From assembly GCA_025024175.1 (NCBI GenBank), contig QCXZ01000042.1:2311501-2375500 (forward strand): a stretch of 64,000 bases of DNA, read 5' to 3'. A program made the position numbers and the translations under genes. Shown here one piece after another: positions 1 to 11,325 of this stretch. The DNA comes from Rhyzopertha dominica (Eukaryota; Arthropoda; Insecta; Coleoptera; Bostrichidae). A model generated the notes under the pieces. The model was not told where the DNA came from and made no database searches. It worked only from the letters and a program-made list of their open reading frames with translations. Position 1 is the stretch's first letter; the number at the start of each line of letters is the position of its first letter.

Positions 1-1297
1 GCGTGAAAACTGGTATTTTTATTACGAAATCAATAATAAAAAAGAATGCCTCAAAAGTTAAAGTTCCTTTTACCCAGCATTACAGTCTAGTTATCAACGG
101 TATAAAATACAATATTTCTAAAAACAGTTTTTGATAAAACCTGCATGAAGTAAACATAAATACTTAGAGCTGTGTTGTTTAACACTGAATAGTTTGTGTT
201 TTGGAATATATAAAAATGATAATCAAGGAAGAGATACTCCAAACAATAAATATTCAGATAAAAATACTGATAAGATCTGTCAATTTTAATTAAAAAATCT
301 ATATCGATTAACAGTGACTGGTTTGACTGTGATCTGTACTTAAAAAATGTTAATTTTAATTTAATTTTAGACATATTCTTCTGAAGTATGGTAAGGAAAC
401 AAAAGTTTTGTTTTCATAGTCATCTAATTTTTCATACGCCTTGAACACCCCATCAGAAATTCTCGCAGCGACCCATTTTAAGTCGTTTAGCTATATCCCT
501 CTCGCATTCCCCATTGGTGATAAATTGTTTTAAACGATCGTCATTTCTCATAATACCCAGAATCGAGGATACCCAACCTTCCCTGGACCACAGGTGTGGA
601 CCGCGGTCCCAAATTTAAGGGACAAAACTATCGTGAAATTCCTGCATTTGGTAGATTGTAATCTGCTCTGGGAGCTGCTAGACAATGAGTCGTCAAGACT
701 ATTAACTCTGGGATTTTTTAGATTCCTGGAATGTTTACCTGGTGGTCCGCTAATACCTATAGTTCTTTGGCAAACACCGAATAACTGGTCTCAAGTGACG
801 CAAATCGAATATCAAGGTGTAATAAAATTTTTCACAACTGAAGCAATCAAACTAACGTTGGATGGAGTGTACGGCGGAAGTTCTGCGTTTGGTGGAAAAG
901 ATGCTCTTGTAGAAAGGCTAGTGGTTAGTGAACGGAGTTTGAATGTGAAAGAAATGTCGAAACTTTCTGTACCTATTCTATTTTAAAGTTTTTTTTATCA
1001 AAAAGGAAATCGACGAAGTAGAGGCATTGGAAACTAACAAAAGTCAGAGTTTACCAATCAACTAAAAGGTTGATCGTTACTATTTTTTGGGATTGTAGGG
1101 GAGTCTTTTGACTTTGTCAAAAAGACAGAAGCAAGGAAATTTGACTTCAAACCAGAAAGCAAACTGCATGCCAGCAACGCAAAATGTACTAGACAAAAGA
1201 ACTTAACAAAACCATTTTGTCCACTAATAATTTTATTGGTTGTGTGTTTATTGAACAATAAGTGATTAGGTAACGAACAATTTATAGTCACAGTATA
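1..1297. other. Unassigned intergenic stretch with one open frame
   Basis: No recognisable gene. One + strand frame at 594-986 is open for 130 codons and is somewhat less AT-rich than its surroundings. It is preceded by a pyrimidine-poor but acceptor-like CCACAG ending at 591. The translation has no motif I recognise, no signal peptide and no membrane segment. It could be an exon of an unknown gene, part of a decayed element, or chance. Confidence 0.3.
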
Positions 1298-4200
1298 CAG
1301 GGTGTCTCTAAATTCGATGTCATAATTTCTAGTGCGTATTCCTGACGTGAAATCATGACGAAAAGTCTATATAAACATGTGTCCGAAAATGCTTCATTTT
1401 TGATATACAGAGTGTTGAAGTTAAAATCAAGATTTCGATTTCTTTTATTTTTTACAGAACGGTTTTTTGAATCTTTACGAATTTTGGGAGAATGTTATAA
1501 TAGATCACGGCTAATAATCTGGCATGAAACATTTTTTCATATCTGTAACAGAGGCGGCGTAGGGGGAGGGGCAGAGGGGTTTTCTCTTTGAAAAAAAGTT
1601 GTGTGTGAGATGTCAAAAAGCTCGTCACTATTTTCAGAAAGTGCAACAAATAAGATACAAAAAAGGACCTCTTATTGCATTTCGTTAGAATAAACCGCTT
1701 TCGAAAAAATCGACAAAACCTGAATTCTTTCAGGTTGTCGTAAATAGACCAAAAATTAACTTATTTTATTTTCCAAAGAAATTAACGTTTATATGGCAAC
1801 AATTTTTTTGAATTAATTGAACTATATCATAATACATTGTAACGGTTCAAAATCCGCGTTCGAAGCTATAGCTCATTGACACCGTTTATAAAAAAAGGTC
1901 TTAATATTTCCAGATACCAATTTATAAAATTTCTAGTTAAAGATAACTGTTTCATTATTTGTGTGTATTCTTCGTCGCGAGAAAGATGGCTCTTGGTGTA
2001 TGTTTTGTGGACATGGGATTTTTCTGTATTCGACCGGTTCTTTTTTGCGCGCTGATAAGCCAGGGATTCGGCGAGAAAAATGCTTTGAATTAGAATCGAA
2101 AACAGCTTGTGGTTTAGCGTGAATAGCGATAGGGCAAGTGTAAAATCTTCATTAAGATTCCTTATGATTGAGGGAGGTACTGCCCTATTCGCTCAAGGAA
2201 GTGTCCAGTTGGTTGTTTTGAGATTAAGGTACTGGATCTTCGATCTGTCGTTCGACAGGATTCAAATTCACAAACCACGTTCCACGCGGAAATCAGAGCA
2301 GAATAACGGATTCCAATCAAAACCCTCGACAGAAGAGGTAACTATTTAATATTTTTCTGTCATTGCTGTGTCTAGGGCCAATACGCATTGTCTTATCCTA
2401 TTTTAGGGTTTTTAATCCCGGCGTAAATCGCTTTTGTATCGCGGTGTCTATCATCTACGTGCCCTTGTCAGGGAGGTGCGCTCCTGTTCCCGTTTGACCG
2501 TCGGATCTGTGGGACATCCTGAAGGATTGGGTCACCGTATTAACAGCCCGTACGATTGTCATCGTTGCCCATCCCGAAGCCGTCTAGAGAGCCACAATTC
2601 GCCCTAAAATTCGTAAAGCATTTATAGGAAAACCAGATAAGTTGCATGACAAATGTGTTGTACAGTTTTTTTTTATTGACTAGTCGCGAAAACAGCATAT
2701 TTATAGACGTTTGCATTTAATTAAATCAGATATAATTCATCTGGATTTATCGAAACGCGTAACTATTGGTAGTTGTTTGATTTATTAAGTAATTGTAGGA
2801 AACGTTTATTTGTAAACTGAACGTGTACACGTACGGTGAAGAGATTGAACATTTTGTTTGTTTCTTTTTGGTTTTGTCAGAAAAGTATTGACTCAGTAAT
2901 TGAATAGTTATTTATCCGAGCGATCAAATCGACGTAGATTTTTTTGATGCGTTTTTTTTTGTTGATTATTTAGATGAACTTTTAGTCATCGATTTGCGCT
3001 ACGGATTAGTAATTTTTTGTGAATATAGCCCTATAATATTTAGTTGCATACTTACCTGTAATTATACTTTCATCCACGGGAGATATTAAATTTATTTATA
3101 TATTACTAGTGCTTTTATCAGTCATTACAAATCGTTTTTATACCTACCTGGAATTTCTTGGTTTATTCCGTCACGCAATGGGGTAGTTAAACCAAGTGGC
3201 GCTCAGGCAAGTCTTTGTTTTTAACCCAGCCCATCTCCATTGGGTTAGCTGGCATCTACCCCGTGTATCATACTCCGGTAGGGGATTTATTGGCTTGTTT
3301 TAGTTTTAATACAAGTATTTAATTGTTATAATTTTTTTGCGTCACAACATGGTCAGACACAATGATTACCACCATATCTAAACAGTGGCGGTAATTTGGA
3401 GGGGGCAAGAAGTCTTTTTTAAATAAAGATTGTTTCCACATTTCTTAAACCATTTCAATAATTATAAAGACCAGTAAAATATAAAAAAGAAAAATTAATT
3501 TAATTAATTAATTAAATTAAACTAATTATTTTTTAAAGCTAGATATTCAACTTACATTTGGCGTTATTAAAAATCTTTAAAAAATGCAATTTCTTAATTT
3601 TACAACAACGGCTTGTCTTAGCAGTATAAAAAGTAAAATTTTCTTCTTTTAATATAATTAACTGATCTTTATAATTTTTGAAACAATTTAAAAATGTGGA
3701 AACAATCTTTTTATAAAAAAGACTTCTTGCTCCCCCTCCCCAAATTGCCGTCACTGTTTAGATATGGAGGTAATCCTTATATCTGATCATTTGCAATGAT
3801 ATAGTTCAATTAATTTCAAAAAGTTGTTGCCATATAGACGTTAATTTCTTTGGAAAATAAAAAAAGTTAATTTTTGGTCTTTTTTTACGCCAACCTGTAG
3901 GAATTAATATTTTCTCGATTTTCTCGAAAACGGTTCGTTCTAGCGAAATGCAATAAGGGATCCTTTTTAGTACCTTATTTGTATCTTTCTGAAAATTGTA
4001 ACGAGCTTTTTGACATTTCACACACAACTTTTTTTCAAAGAGAAAATCCCTCTGCCCCTCCCCCTACGCCGCCTCTGTTAAAGATATGAAAAAATCTTTT
4101 ATGCCGGATTATTAGCCATGATCTATTATAACATTCTGCCAAAATTCAAAAAACCGTTCTCTAAAAAATAAAAAAAAAATCGAAAATTTTTGTTTAACTT

Positions 4201-4320
4201 CAACACTCTGTATATCAAAAATGAAGCATTTTCGAACACATGTTTATATAGACTTTTGGTCATAAATTCACGTCAGGAACATGCAATAGAAATTATGACA
4301 TCGAATTTAGAGACACCCTG
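1298..4320. mobile_element. 3.0-kb DNA element with ~530-bp terminal inverted repeats
   Basis: The left arm (about 1298-1833) starts CAGGGTGTCTCTAAATTCG. The right arm (about 3800-4320) is its reverse complement and ends GAGACACCCTG. Both ends are flanked by TA (1296-1297 and 4321-4322), which fits a TA target duplication. The arms match through poly-A/T rich and C-rich blocks (1555-1575 against 4055-4070). The interior (about 1860-3360) is richer in GC than the flanks and holds an open frame at 2107-2349 that I do not recognise. No transposase motif is visible, so the element is probably non-autonomous. A 463-bp deletion derivative of the same family is at 27417-27879. TA flanks and CAGGGTG ends resemble the Tc1/mariner-class element at 36251-39273, but kinship is an inference. 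Confidence 0.85.
3365..3775. repeat. Inverted repeat nested inside the 3-kb element
   Basis: Bases 3365-3480 and 3655-3775 are imperfect reverse complements. Both contain a run reading roughly 'accatatctaaacagtg', a G-rich or C-rich block and an AGAAGTCTTTTT motif. The centre is around 3570. It lies just inside the right arm of the element at 1298-4320 and has no counterpart in the left half, so it looks like a separate fold-back insertion of about 410 bp. Confidence 0.7.
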
Positions 4321-4689
4321 TATGTATTCTTATACTTTTCAAATTGTTTAGATGTTCCTTACTTGCAATTAAGAAAGATCTACCCGTTTGTTTAACATAA
4401 ACTGAATTGTAATCACTGCATGGAAAATTATAAAAGCCTAAAAGATAAAATAACTAAAATTTTTTTATCACGTAAAAGATTGAAAAATACGCTACCAACA
4501 CCCGAAAAAGCACCACTAAATCCATTATATTGGAAAACTCTTATTATTGTTATTATTTTTGTGCCTGCGATCCAGTTCTGTTAACCCTTAAAAACGTCCA
4601 TGCAGTCCAAGACATGAAATAATCAGATTGAGAAATTGAACTAAAGTAGGTATATAGCTGAAATACTGCTCATTTTATACGGTAGAGTT

Positions 4690-5215
4690 CTTCATATTGT
4701 TGAAACTTTACGTTCAATCTGTGCTCGATTTGAAGAAGAATCGGAGCTTTTTTGAACACAGTTGTCACCATGGTTGAAGCTAAGGTATAGTTTTACTACC
4801 ATGAGACAAAACAACAGCCAATAGAATAGAAGCACTTTAGTCTTCACGACCAGGCAAATGGTTAAAAAAGTTTTTGCTTCAGTTTTTTAATAGTCTTCAT
4901 TGATTAACTGGAAAAAAGTAACAGGAAGATATTATCAAAATTGATGACAAAATTTCGAGAAAATATATTGTTCTTGCATTACAATACGCCTACATTCAGG
5001 ACGCACATTACAATAACCAAAATTTAGTTCCATCTGATTATAATCTCTTTTCCAAATTGAAAGGGCGCAAGTTTTCTTCCAGCAAAGTAGTTGCGGAAGC
5101 TATAGAAATCTAGTTGCAGACCAGGACCCAAGGAAGATTGGTTTTTGAAAGCAGGAGACTTCTTGGTGTTTCATTTAAAAATTTTAAGCCTTTATGTAAC
5201 CTCTCAATACTTTTC
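4690..5215 (+). pseudogene. Decayed mariner-like transposase fragment
   Basis: Translating across several frames recovers pieces typical of mariner transposases: a 'YHETKQQ' block near 4800, a segment ending 'LHYNTPTFRTH' near 4975-5005, and 'SDYNLFSKLKGRKFSS' near 5035-5085. These correspond to the family's HHPESKQQ, HHDNAPAHT and SDYxLFxxLKxxLxGxxF regions. The second catalytic Asp is replaced by Tyr, and many stops and frameshifts are present. No terminal repeats were identified. It is older than the mariner copy at 12904-14236. Confidence 0.65.
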
Positions 5216-6479
5216 TTTAGTGTATGTATAGTCGAGTGCATATAGTAAGTAATATCGCAAATAAACATAACTTAATCTAGTAAATAAATTTATTAAAGAA
5301 AGCTGTTACGTAAGTCTTTAAAGCTGAAGTATCCTCCATTTCTAAAACAACTGGAACTACCTCCATATCTGTACATAAACTATAAAAACTCATTAATTTA
5401 ATTTGGAATCTTTGCCATCTGGAAATAAACAACGTCTAGCTCAAAGAAAAAAAGGTCGAGCTCCATTAATAACTGGAATCGAGCAGATATGTGTACGTCT
5501 GTCAAAAATATTTATTTTAATTTAAAATACGGTCATTTTATTTATCCGGTTTGAATAGGCGACGCTGACAACGAAAAATTGCTTCGCTTTAATTCGTTTC
5601 GTGTTATTTAATGCGGTTCAACACGCAAGAATCAACATGGCGATCCATATTCCGGCTGGTAGTTGGGAAGCGGTAGTTGCACCGTCAATTTATTACAATT
5701 CTGTACGGCTCGTCCGATATTTTTTTTGTTTCTGCGCTGAATATGCTCCAATTAAAATTTATTTGTATTTGTTTAGGGCTGAGAAATTGACGATTAAATT
5801 TGAAATGCCGTACCATCCACACTTGATGGCCGATAAAAGATGTAGTGATCAAGAAAAAGTATTAAACTGTGGACTTCAGGTTTGCTGAGAAATGTAACAA
5901 AAACTACTTAGTGAAAACCATTGTCCACTGAACGTTAAATTTCGTTCAAGGCGTGGTTCCATTACAGCACATGTAAATTAAAATACGCAATAGGCAGGAT
6001 GATCTACATAATACTTCAAAATAGCTAACCACACACGTAGACAACTTGGTTTCTTATATGGAGACATAAAAACACAACATTACAAATTCTGCCCCATAAC
6101 ATTTTTAAAAAGGTTTTGAAGACATATAATAAAGTTTACACAAAAAGTATACAAACAGCGCTTCAACAAGGTCAAAAACAAAATTTAAATTTGGGAAATT
6201 TATTCAGCACAATAAGTTCAAATCATACAACATAGTTAAAACCATCATCAACAACACTGCGATAAACCAATCAAATAAGATTGCCCAAAATCCATAAAAC
6301 TAATGTGCCGCTAAGATCTATAGTCCATACGATTGATATTCCTTGTTACAGATTGGCAAAATGTTGTGATAAATATTTAAAACTTATGTAAGAAAAACCA
6401 GTAGTTTCATCAAGAATTCTTCAGACTTTTTCAAAGGTTTTAGTATTTTATGAGCTGTTATTTTAGTTAGTTTTGTTCT
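5216..6479. other. Intergenic stretch without a supported gene
   Basis: The only sizeable open frame is on the + strand at 5601-5888 (95 codons). It has no recognisable domain. The DNA from 5900 on grades into the Penelope-like relic, whose 5' limit is not visible. Confidence 0.3.
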
Positions 6480-7470
6480 TTTTACGATAGTACCCATAAC
6501 TTAAACGGTAGATATCATGAAATCCAAATTTAATAGAGATCACCTAGGTGACACGATAGCCAAATTATCTGAGCACTGTTTAAAAATAACTCATTCCTTG
6601 TGGAACGGTAATTATTTAAATCAGGTTGTGCAATGGGCTTACCTATAAGTCCTATATGGGCCAATTTTTTATGAAAATCTTTGAAGAGATAGCGATCAAA
6701 AGTTTTCACTTTAAGCCAAATGTTGGTATAGGTATGAAAAGGATACTTTTATTATTTGGCTCCACTGTGTAGAAGAGTTAGGTAGGTTTCTAAATCATTT
6801 GAACACCTAAAAAACCTGACATAAAGTTTACTATGGAATTAGAAAGCACTGTTAGTTTACCTTTCTTGTATATCCAGATTTACAGAGTACACACTGGTCA
6901 GTTAGAACACAAGGTTTACAGAAACGGTTATAGCAATAAGAAAATTTGGTCAATTTTTAATAAAAGTGCTTGTCCATTCAAGTAAATTATCATCCAGGAC
7001 AAGTAAATTAAAGTTGAGTTTGCCTTATGTACAAGGTCTTTCGGAAAAATTAAAAAGGATACTTAGAAAGCATGGTATTTTAGTTGTTGATGGGACGTAT
7101 AATAATTTATATAAGTTCTACTAAAGATAGAGTACGTTTATAAAGTGAAGGTGCTAACAAACTTACTGGCTCTTGCGGTAGGTGTTACATGGATCAAACT
7201 AAAAGAAAAGTAGGTACGCGTTTGAAAGAACACATACGTGCTACTGACTCCCATAGATAGATAAATCTTCCTAAGCTGAACACTCATATTTGACTAAACA
7301 TGTGATTGACACAAATTTTACATAGAGAAAAATTTTATCACAAACGTTTAATAAAAAAGGCTATAAAAATTTCTAGGAATATTAATAATTTTAATAGGGA
7401 TTGTGGAAATTATGAGTTGGGTGACATTTGGAAAGCTATTTTGTAGTCATCTTTTATCAATTGGTTCGTG
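6480..7470 (+). pseudogene. Penelope-like retroelement relic (RT plus GIY-YIG)
   Basis: Conceptual translation in shifting frames gives the Penelope-type reverse transcriptase block 'GCAMGLPISPIWANFFM' (about 6627-6680) followed by 'KIFEEIAIKSF'. A degraded box comes next where YVDDTF is expected, then an 'LPFL' segment and a region resembling 'HKVYRNGYSNKK'. Near 7175-7250 is 'CGRCYMDQTKRKVGTRLKEH', the core of the C-terminal GIY-YIG endonuclease domain. In this class RT plus GIY-YIG drives target-primed insertion. Many stops and frameshifts make it inactive. A second relic of the class lies at 19440-20140. Confidence 0.75.
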
Positions 7471-8782
7471 TACATATATCTAGTAGGTTCTAGTCTTTGA
7501 CAAAGATTACAGATTATTAATTTTATCAGTGTTTTATAATGACGGCGATTTTCTAATTAATGATTAATGTGAAATTTTGCTCACTATTAAAAAGATGAGT
7601 AATTTTTAATACAAAATGCGTTTTTGCGCATATAAGCTGCGTTTAATTTGTCCAAAAATGATTTTTTAAGTTCCTATATGACAAATTTTATCCTCCAGTT
7701 GGTGTGCTACATGATGAGCTGATGCGTAGGCATTCTGTCTTCAGTCTCTGCAAACATCTTCATCATTCTGTTTAAGATCATAATCAAATTAATGATTCTA
7801 GCTTGCTGCACAAATTTAATTTTTGTGGACCGCGTCTAAAGAGAAATCGTTTAGGCGATCGGGTTGATATTTTTTACTCGTCTTTTTCTGGCACTAAATA
7901 TTACTTTTTGGGTTTGCACTCATTTAATTTTAATTCTATTTTGCTTGCTTGCTTTGTATGTGTTACTATTGTGTACATAATTGAATCGTTAGATAAGCTA
8001 TTTCTTATAGTAAAACGTAGTAAGATTTTGATTGCTTAGTTTATTATTAATTCATTACTAGTTATCTTTGATTATTATTACGTCTCATTTAGTGCTGCCG
8101 TGAAAGGAAATGAGACGAGATTATGCACATAGCTTCTACCATGTAATTTTGCAAATTCGCAAATTTGACTGAAGTATTCTGAAATTGAAGTATGTGCCTC
8201 TGATCTTTGCTATTGTCTATTTACTCACAGATCAATCAANACAAATGTCTATGTGTATCTGCNCAATTCTTCATTCCTGTAGGTATGAAATGTTTAGGGA
8301 GACTACCTGCTTGCTTGATTCCCGTATTTTAGATGTAAATCGATATGTTTTAGGAAAAAATCCATAAAAAATGCAAATGAAGAACAAAATGTTTATATAT
8401 TTTGTGAATCATTTAAATGGCTTCGTGATTGAGATTTTCTAGGCAAAATCTGAATCTCATCTTGGAAATTCGAGGTGTTAAGTGCCAATCTCCATTTCGG
8501 GTTTCGAGACGAGACGAATAATTTCTCATCTCAGCAGCAAAACTAGTATTATTATTGTACTCTGTAATTGGTTATTCTGTAAGGTATATGCATATGTTAA
8601 ATAAATAAAATCAATTATTGAGGAAAACAGTTTGAGGTCAGCTGATAAAATGAAGTAAAACAAGGCGGGTGTCATATCCTTAACAATCAGTGTCAAGCCT
8701 TAGATAGTAAATTCAGCAGTAATAGGATAAAATACCAGTATTATGAAAGGCTATGAAACTCCTTGGGCAAATTCATTTCCTA
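7471..8782. other. Intergenic stretch without a supported gene
   Basis: An open frame at 7803-8039 (+) has no recognised domain. Two ambiguous bases occur at 8240 and 8263. A short hairpin-like pair of GTCTCATTT and AAATGAGAC occurs around 8082-8115. Nothing else stands out. Confidence 0.3.
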
Positions 8783-9100
8783 GGAGAAATGGCCAAACGT
8801 CCGCCCGTTCCCGAAACAAAAATATTTACCTCACGTCGCCGATCAGTCTCCGTCGACCTAACAAATCGAAGGCGATTCCCAGAAAAGGAGCCTCTAAAAA
8901 CAATTTATCTCTCATCAAGTTCTGACACCTGCAACGGCGGCCCCTGCCCAGGAAACAATGGAACACGGTTTGTGAGAAAAGCGCCGGTCGCTTTACGAAT
9001 GTCACACGCCGAAACTTTAATAACAACAATACGAAACATCACTTCCACCTGTACAAATTCGCGATCGTCCCACGAAGAAATGATGAATCGCCCTCAATAA
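8783..9100 (+). CDS. Candidate coding exon of an unknown gene
   Basis: An acceptor-like sequence, TTCATTTCCTAG, ends at 8782. It is followed seven bases later by an ATG at 8789 in an A-rich start context. The frame runs 103 codons to a TAA at 9098-9100. The product begins MAKRPPVPETKIF, is basic with several RRR and SSS clusters (a C-G-G-P-C-P-G-N-N-G stretch lies in the middle), and has no membrane segment. Its GC content is clearly above the flanks and there is no transposon motif, so it may be a host exon. An in-frame ATG also exists at 8753. A second frame is open at 8743-8925, which weakens the case. No orthologue recognised. Confidence 0.35.
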   Translation, partial: GEMAKRPPVPETKIFTSRRRSVSVDLTNRRRFPEKEPLKTIYLSSSSDTCNGGPCPGNNGTRFVRKAPVALRMSHAETLITTIRNITSTCTNSRSSHEEMMNRPQ

Positions 9101-9620
9101 AATGTTGAAATTCATCCGCATCCGCGGGTGGTGACACACGCACTTTAATCCTGGTAATCCTTTGCCAGAGTGATCGAGCCTGTTGGACGGTGCTGAAATT
9201 AAAAACTGCCCTCCTCGATCTGATTTAATTAAATTATTTGGCGGACGTGTTTGTTGGCCGAGGGCTTAGGGGATTTTCTGTTTTTCCGGGGGCTCCCGGC
9301 CTCAGGGGGTAGCGCGATGGTGTGATAGATCACCCCATTAAAGAGTTATTAAGTTTGTGTTTGTTATTCCGTTTAGCCAGTAATGAATTCGAGACCCGAA
9401 CCGATGATGTTGAATTGTTCACGGATGTTTAATATAGTGACGTATTACGGCCCGTCGGCCCGATCAGGGAAGTCAAATAAAGCAGGGCGAGACGGATTCC
9501 TGCTTTGAAATATTCATAAGCTCATACGCCCAGTGCCACAAAAGGTTGAATAGATGCATCGCATTAGATGCAACTGCTCATAAACTCATTGTTAAACACT
9601 CAAAATGATGATAACAATAA
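9101..9620. other. GC-rich, repeat-free noncoding block
   Basis: This block is unusually GC-rich for the window and lacks poly-A/T decay or transposon similarity. It contains several TAAT/ATTA cores among GC-rich words, for example around 9220-9240 and 9340-9400. It follows the exon candidate at 8783-9100 and could be its untranslated region or conserved regulatory DNA. This is inferred from composition only. Confidence 0.25.
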
Positions 9621-9984
9621 TAAATTCGGTATGGTTTCAGGACACTCAAGTGTGGAGGCAACTAATATATAGAGTCGTTACAAAGTACGGAACCAGCCGG
9701 ATATTTCAGGTTCTGTTCAAGCGATTTTTCTCAGATTATTCATGCACCTATGGGTAATTCAAATGCATTTTCTGGAATTTTTTAGCTCCGTGTCAGCTCT
9801 CGTTTCCGCGATTTGGGCGCAAGTTGCATTTTTAATGGGAAGGGGGATCAAAATACACATAATTAAAAATGATATTTTTCTGATTTCGAGAATGTATCAC
9901 ACTTGTACTTACAATTTATTGCTTCTGAGTTGAGAAAAGTGCAAATACAATGATTGACCCCGACAAAGAACGAAAAGAATGAAC

Positions 9985-11325
9985 ACAATTTTCTTTATCG
10001 CTAAAATGGACAAAAAAGCCAGGTATTATCATTTTTCCTTGACTGGTGATAATTTCCATCTATAGTTTGATCAATTTATTGCCAATCTGCCCTAAAAGTA
10101 AAAAAGGAAATCATGGTTCCGTGAAAAATGCAGTATTTTTTCAGATTTACTTTACAGAAGATGCTCAAAATGTTCCCTATTTACTTCCTGGCAGTAATGC
10201 AGCGTTTCTAATGTTTTTATAGCTTATTTGGAGGTAAGTTCTGAAATTCTGCCCCAATTCGTTTTTTTTTAATTGTCTGCATTATGTGGCCGATCAACAT
10301 AAATACGATTTTTCAGATACCCCCACAGGAAAAAATCAAGCGGCATCAGATCAGTGGAACGTGCTGGACATTCTATCGCTCCAATCCATGTGTCTGGATA
10401 TATCGCATTCAAATATCCACGAACATTGACTGCAAAATGGGGCGGTGCACCATCTTGCTGAAACCATATCTGTTCAGAAGGACGTGCAGCATTTTCACGA
10501 TTAGGGAACACGCGAATAAGTTCTGGTACAATGTGTTCGCGCAAGGGCTGTAAATACTTGACCGCATTCAAATTTGCATCGATGAAAAAGGCCCAATAAT
10601 GTGCTCACCGATAATACCACACCAGACATTCACTTTCTGAGGGTGTTGTGTGTGGACCTGTTTTATTCAATGTGGATTTGTGTCCTACAAATATCTGCAA
10701 TTATGTCTATTCAGATTACCATAGATCATAGAAGCAAAAAGTCGCTTCATTAGAAAATATAATCCATTTTAAAATGTTTTCATCTTCATCTATCATATTC
10801 ATAAGCAGTTTCGCAAAATTATATCCTACGTTCGAAATCATCTTCGCTCAGTTCTTGTAATAAGTGAATTTTGTATGGATGAAATTTCTCTTTTTTCAAA
10901 ATTTTCTGAACAGATCTGCTAATATGATGAGTAAGAGCACGCTGTTGTACGAAACGCTCTCTTGCACATCTAAAAGGACATTCAAGCTATACTTTCCTCA
11001 TTCGTAGCAACCTTTGGACGTCCTGCTTTAGACAATTCTTAACGCCACAGGTTTCGTCAAAACGTTGCAATGTTTTAGTAACTATTGTTCGGGCATTTGG
11101 TTCACGATCTTCATGAACTGCATTGTAGAGTGCAACTACTTCAGAATAACTTCGCCTTCTTTCTCCATAACCAATCATCATCAAAATTTCGATGCGATCA
11201 TGCTCAGTTAACTGAGGCATTGCGATTGCAAATAACAAAGTGAATGAAAATTATCACCAGTTGTGAGGAAAATGGAGACACCTGGAGTTTTTGTTAATCA
11301 AACTTTAAAAAATAGAACTGATGAG
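9985..11325 (-). mobile_element. Tc1/mariner-class element with decayed transposase (DUF4817 type)
   Basis: Terminal inverted repeats are visible: CTGGTGATAATTTCCAT near 10043 pairs with ATGAAAATTATCACCAG near 11245-11262, and pairing extends imperfectly outward past an AAAGCCAGG-like word to about 9990 and 11320. Between them, on the minus strand, are pieces of one transposase. The N-terminal helix-turn-helix region (11238-10987) starts near 'MPQLTEHDRIEILMMIGYGE'. A central part reads 'KVNVWCGIIGEHIIGPFF' (about 10640-10590). The C-terminal catalytic part (10571-10269) has 'QQDGAPPHF' and 'LMPLDFFLWGYLKNR'. Spacing from the second Asp to the last is 38 here, against 41 in the better-preserved relative at 36251-39273. 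This suggests a three-residue deletion in the 'WIGAIECPARS' part. Frameshifts make it inactive. Confidence 0.75.

Noticed and set aside
10284..10553. 89-codon + strand frame opposite the transposase
   Set aside because: It is the antisense shadow of the transposase piece on the minus strand at 10269-10571.
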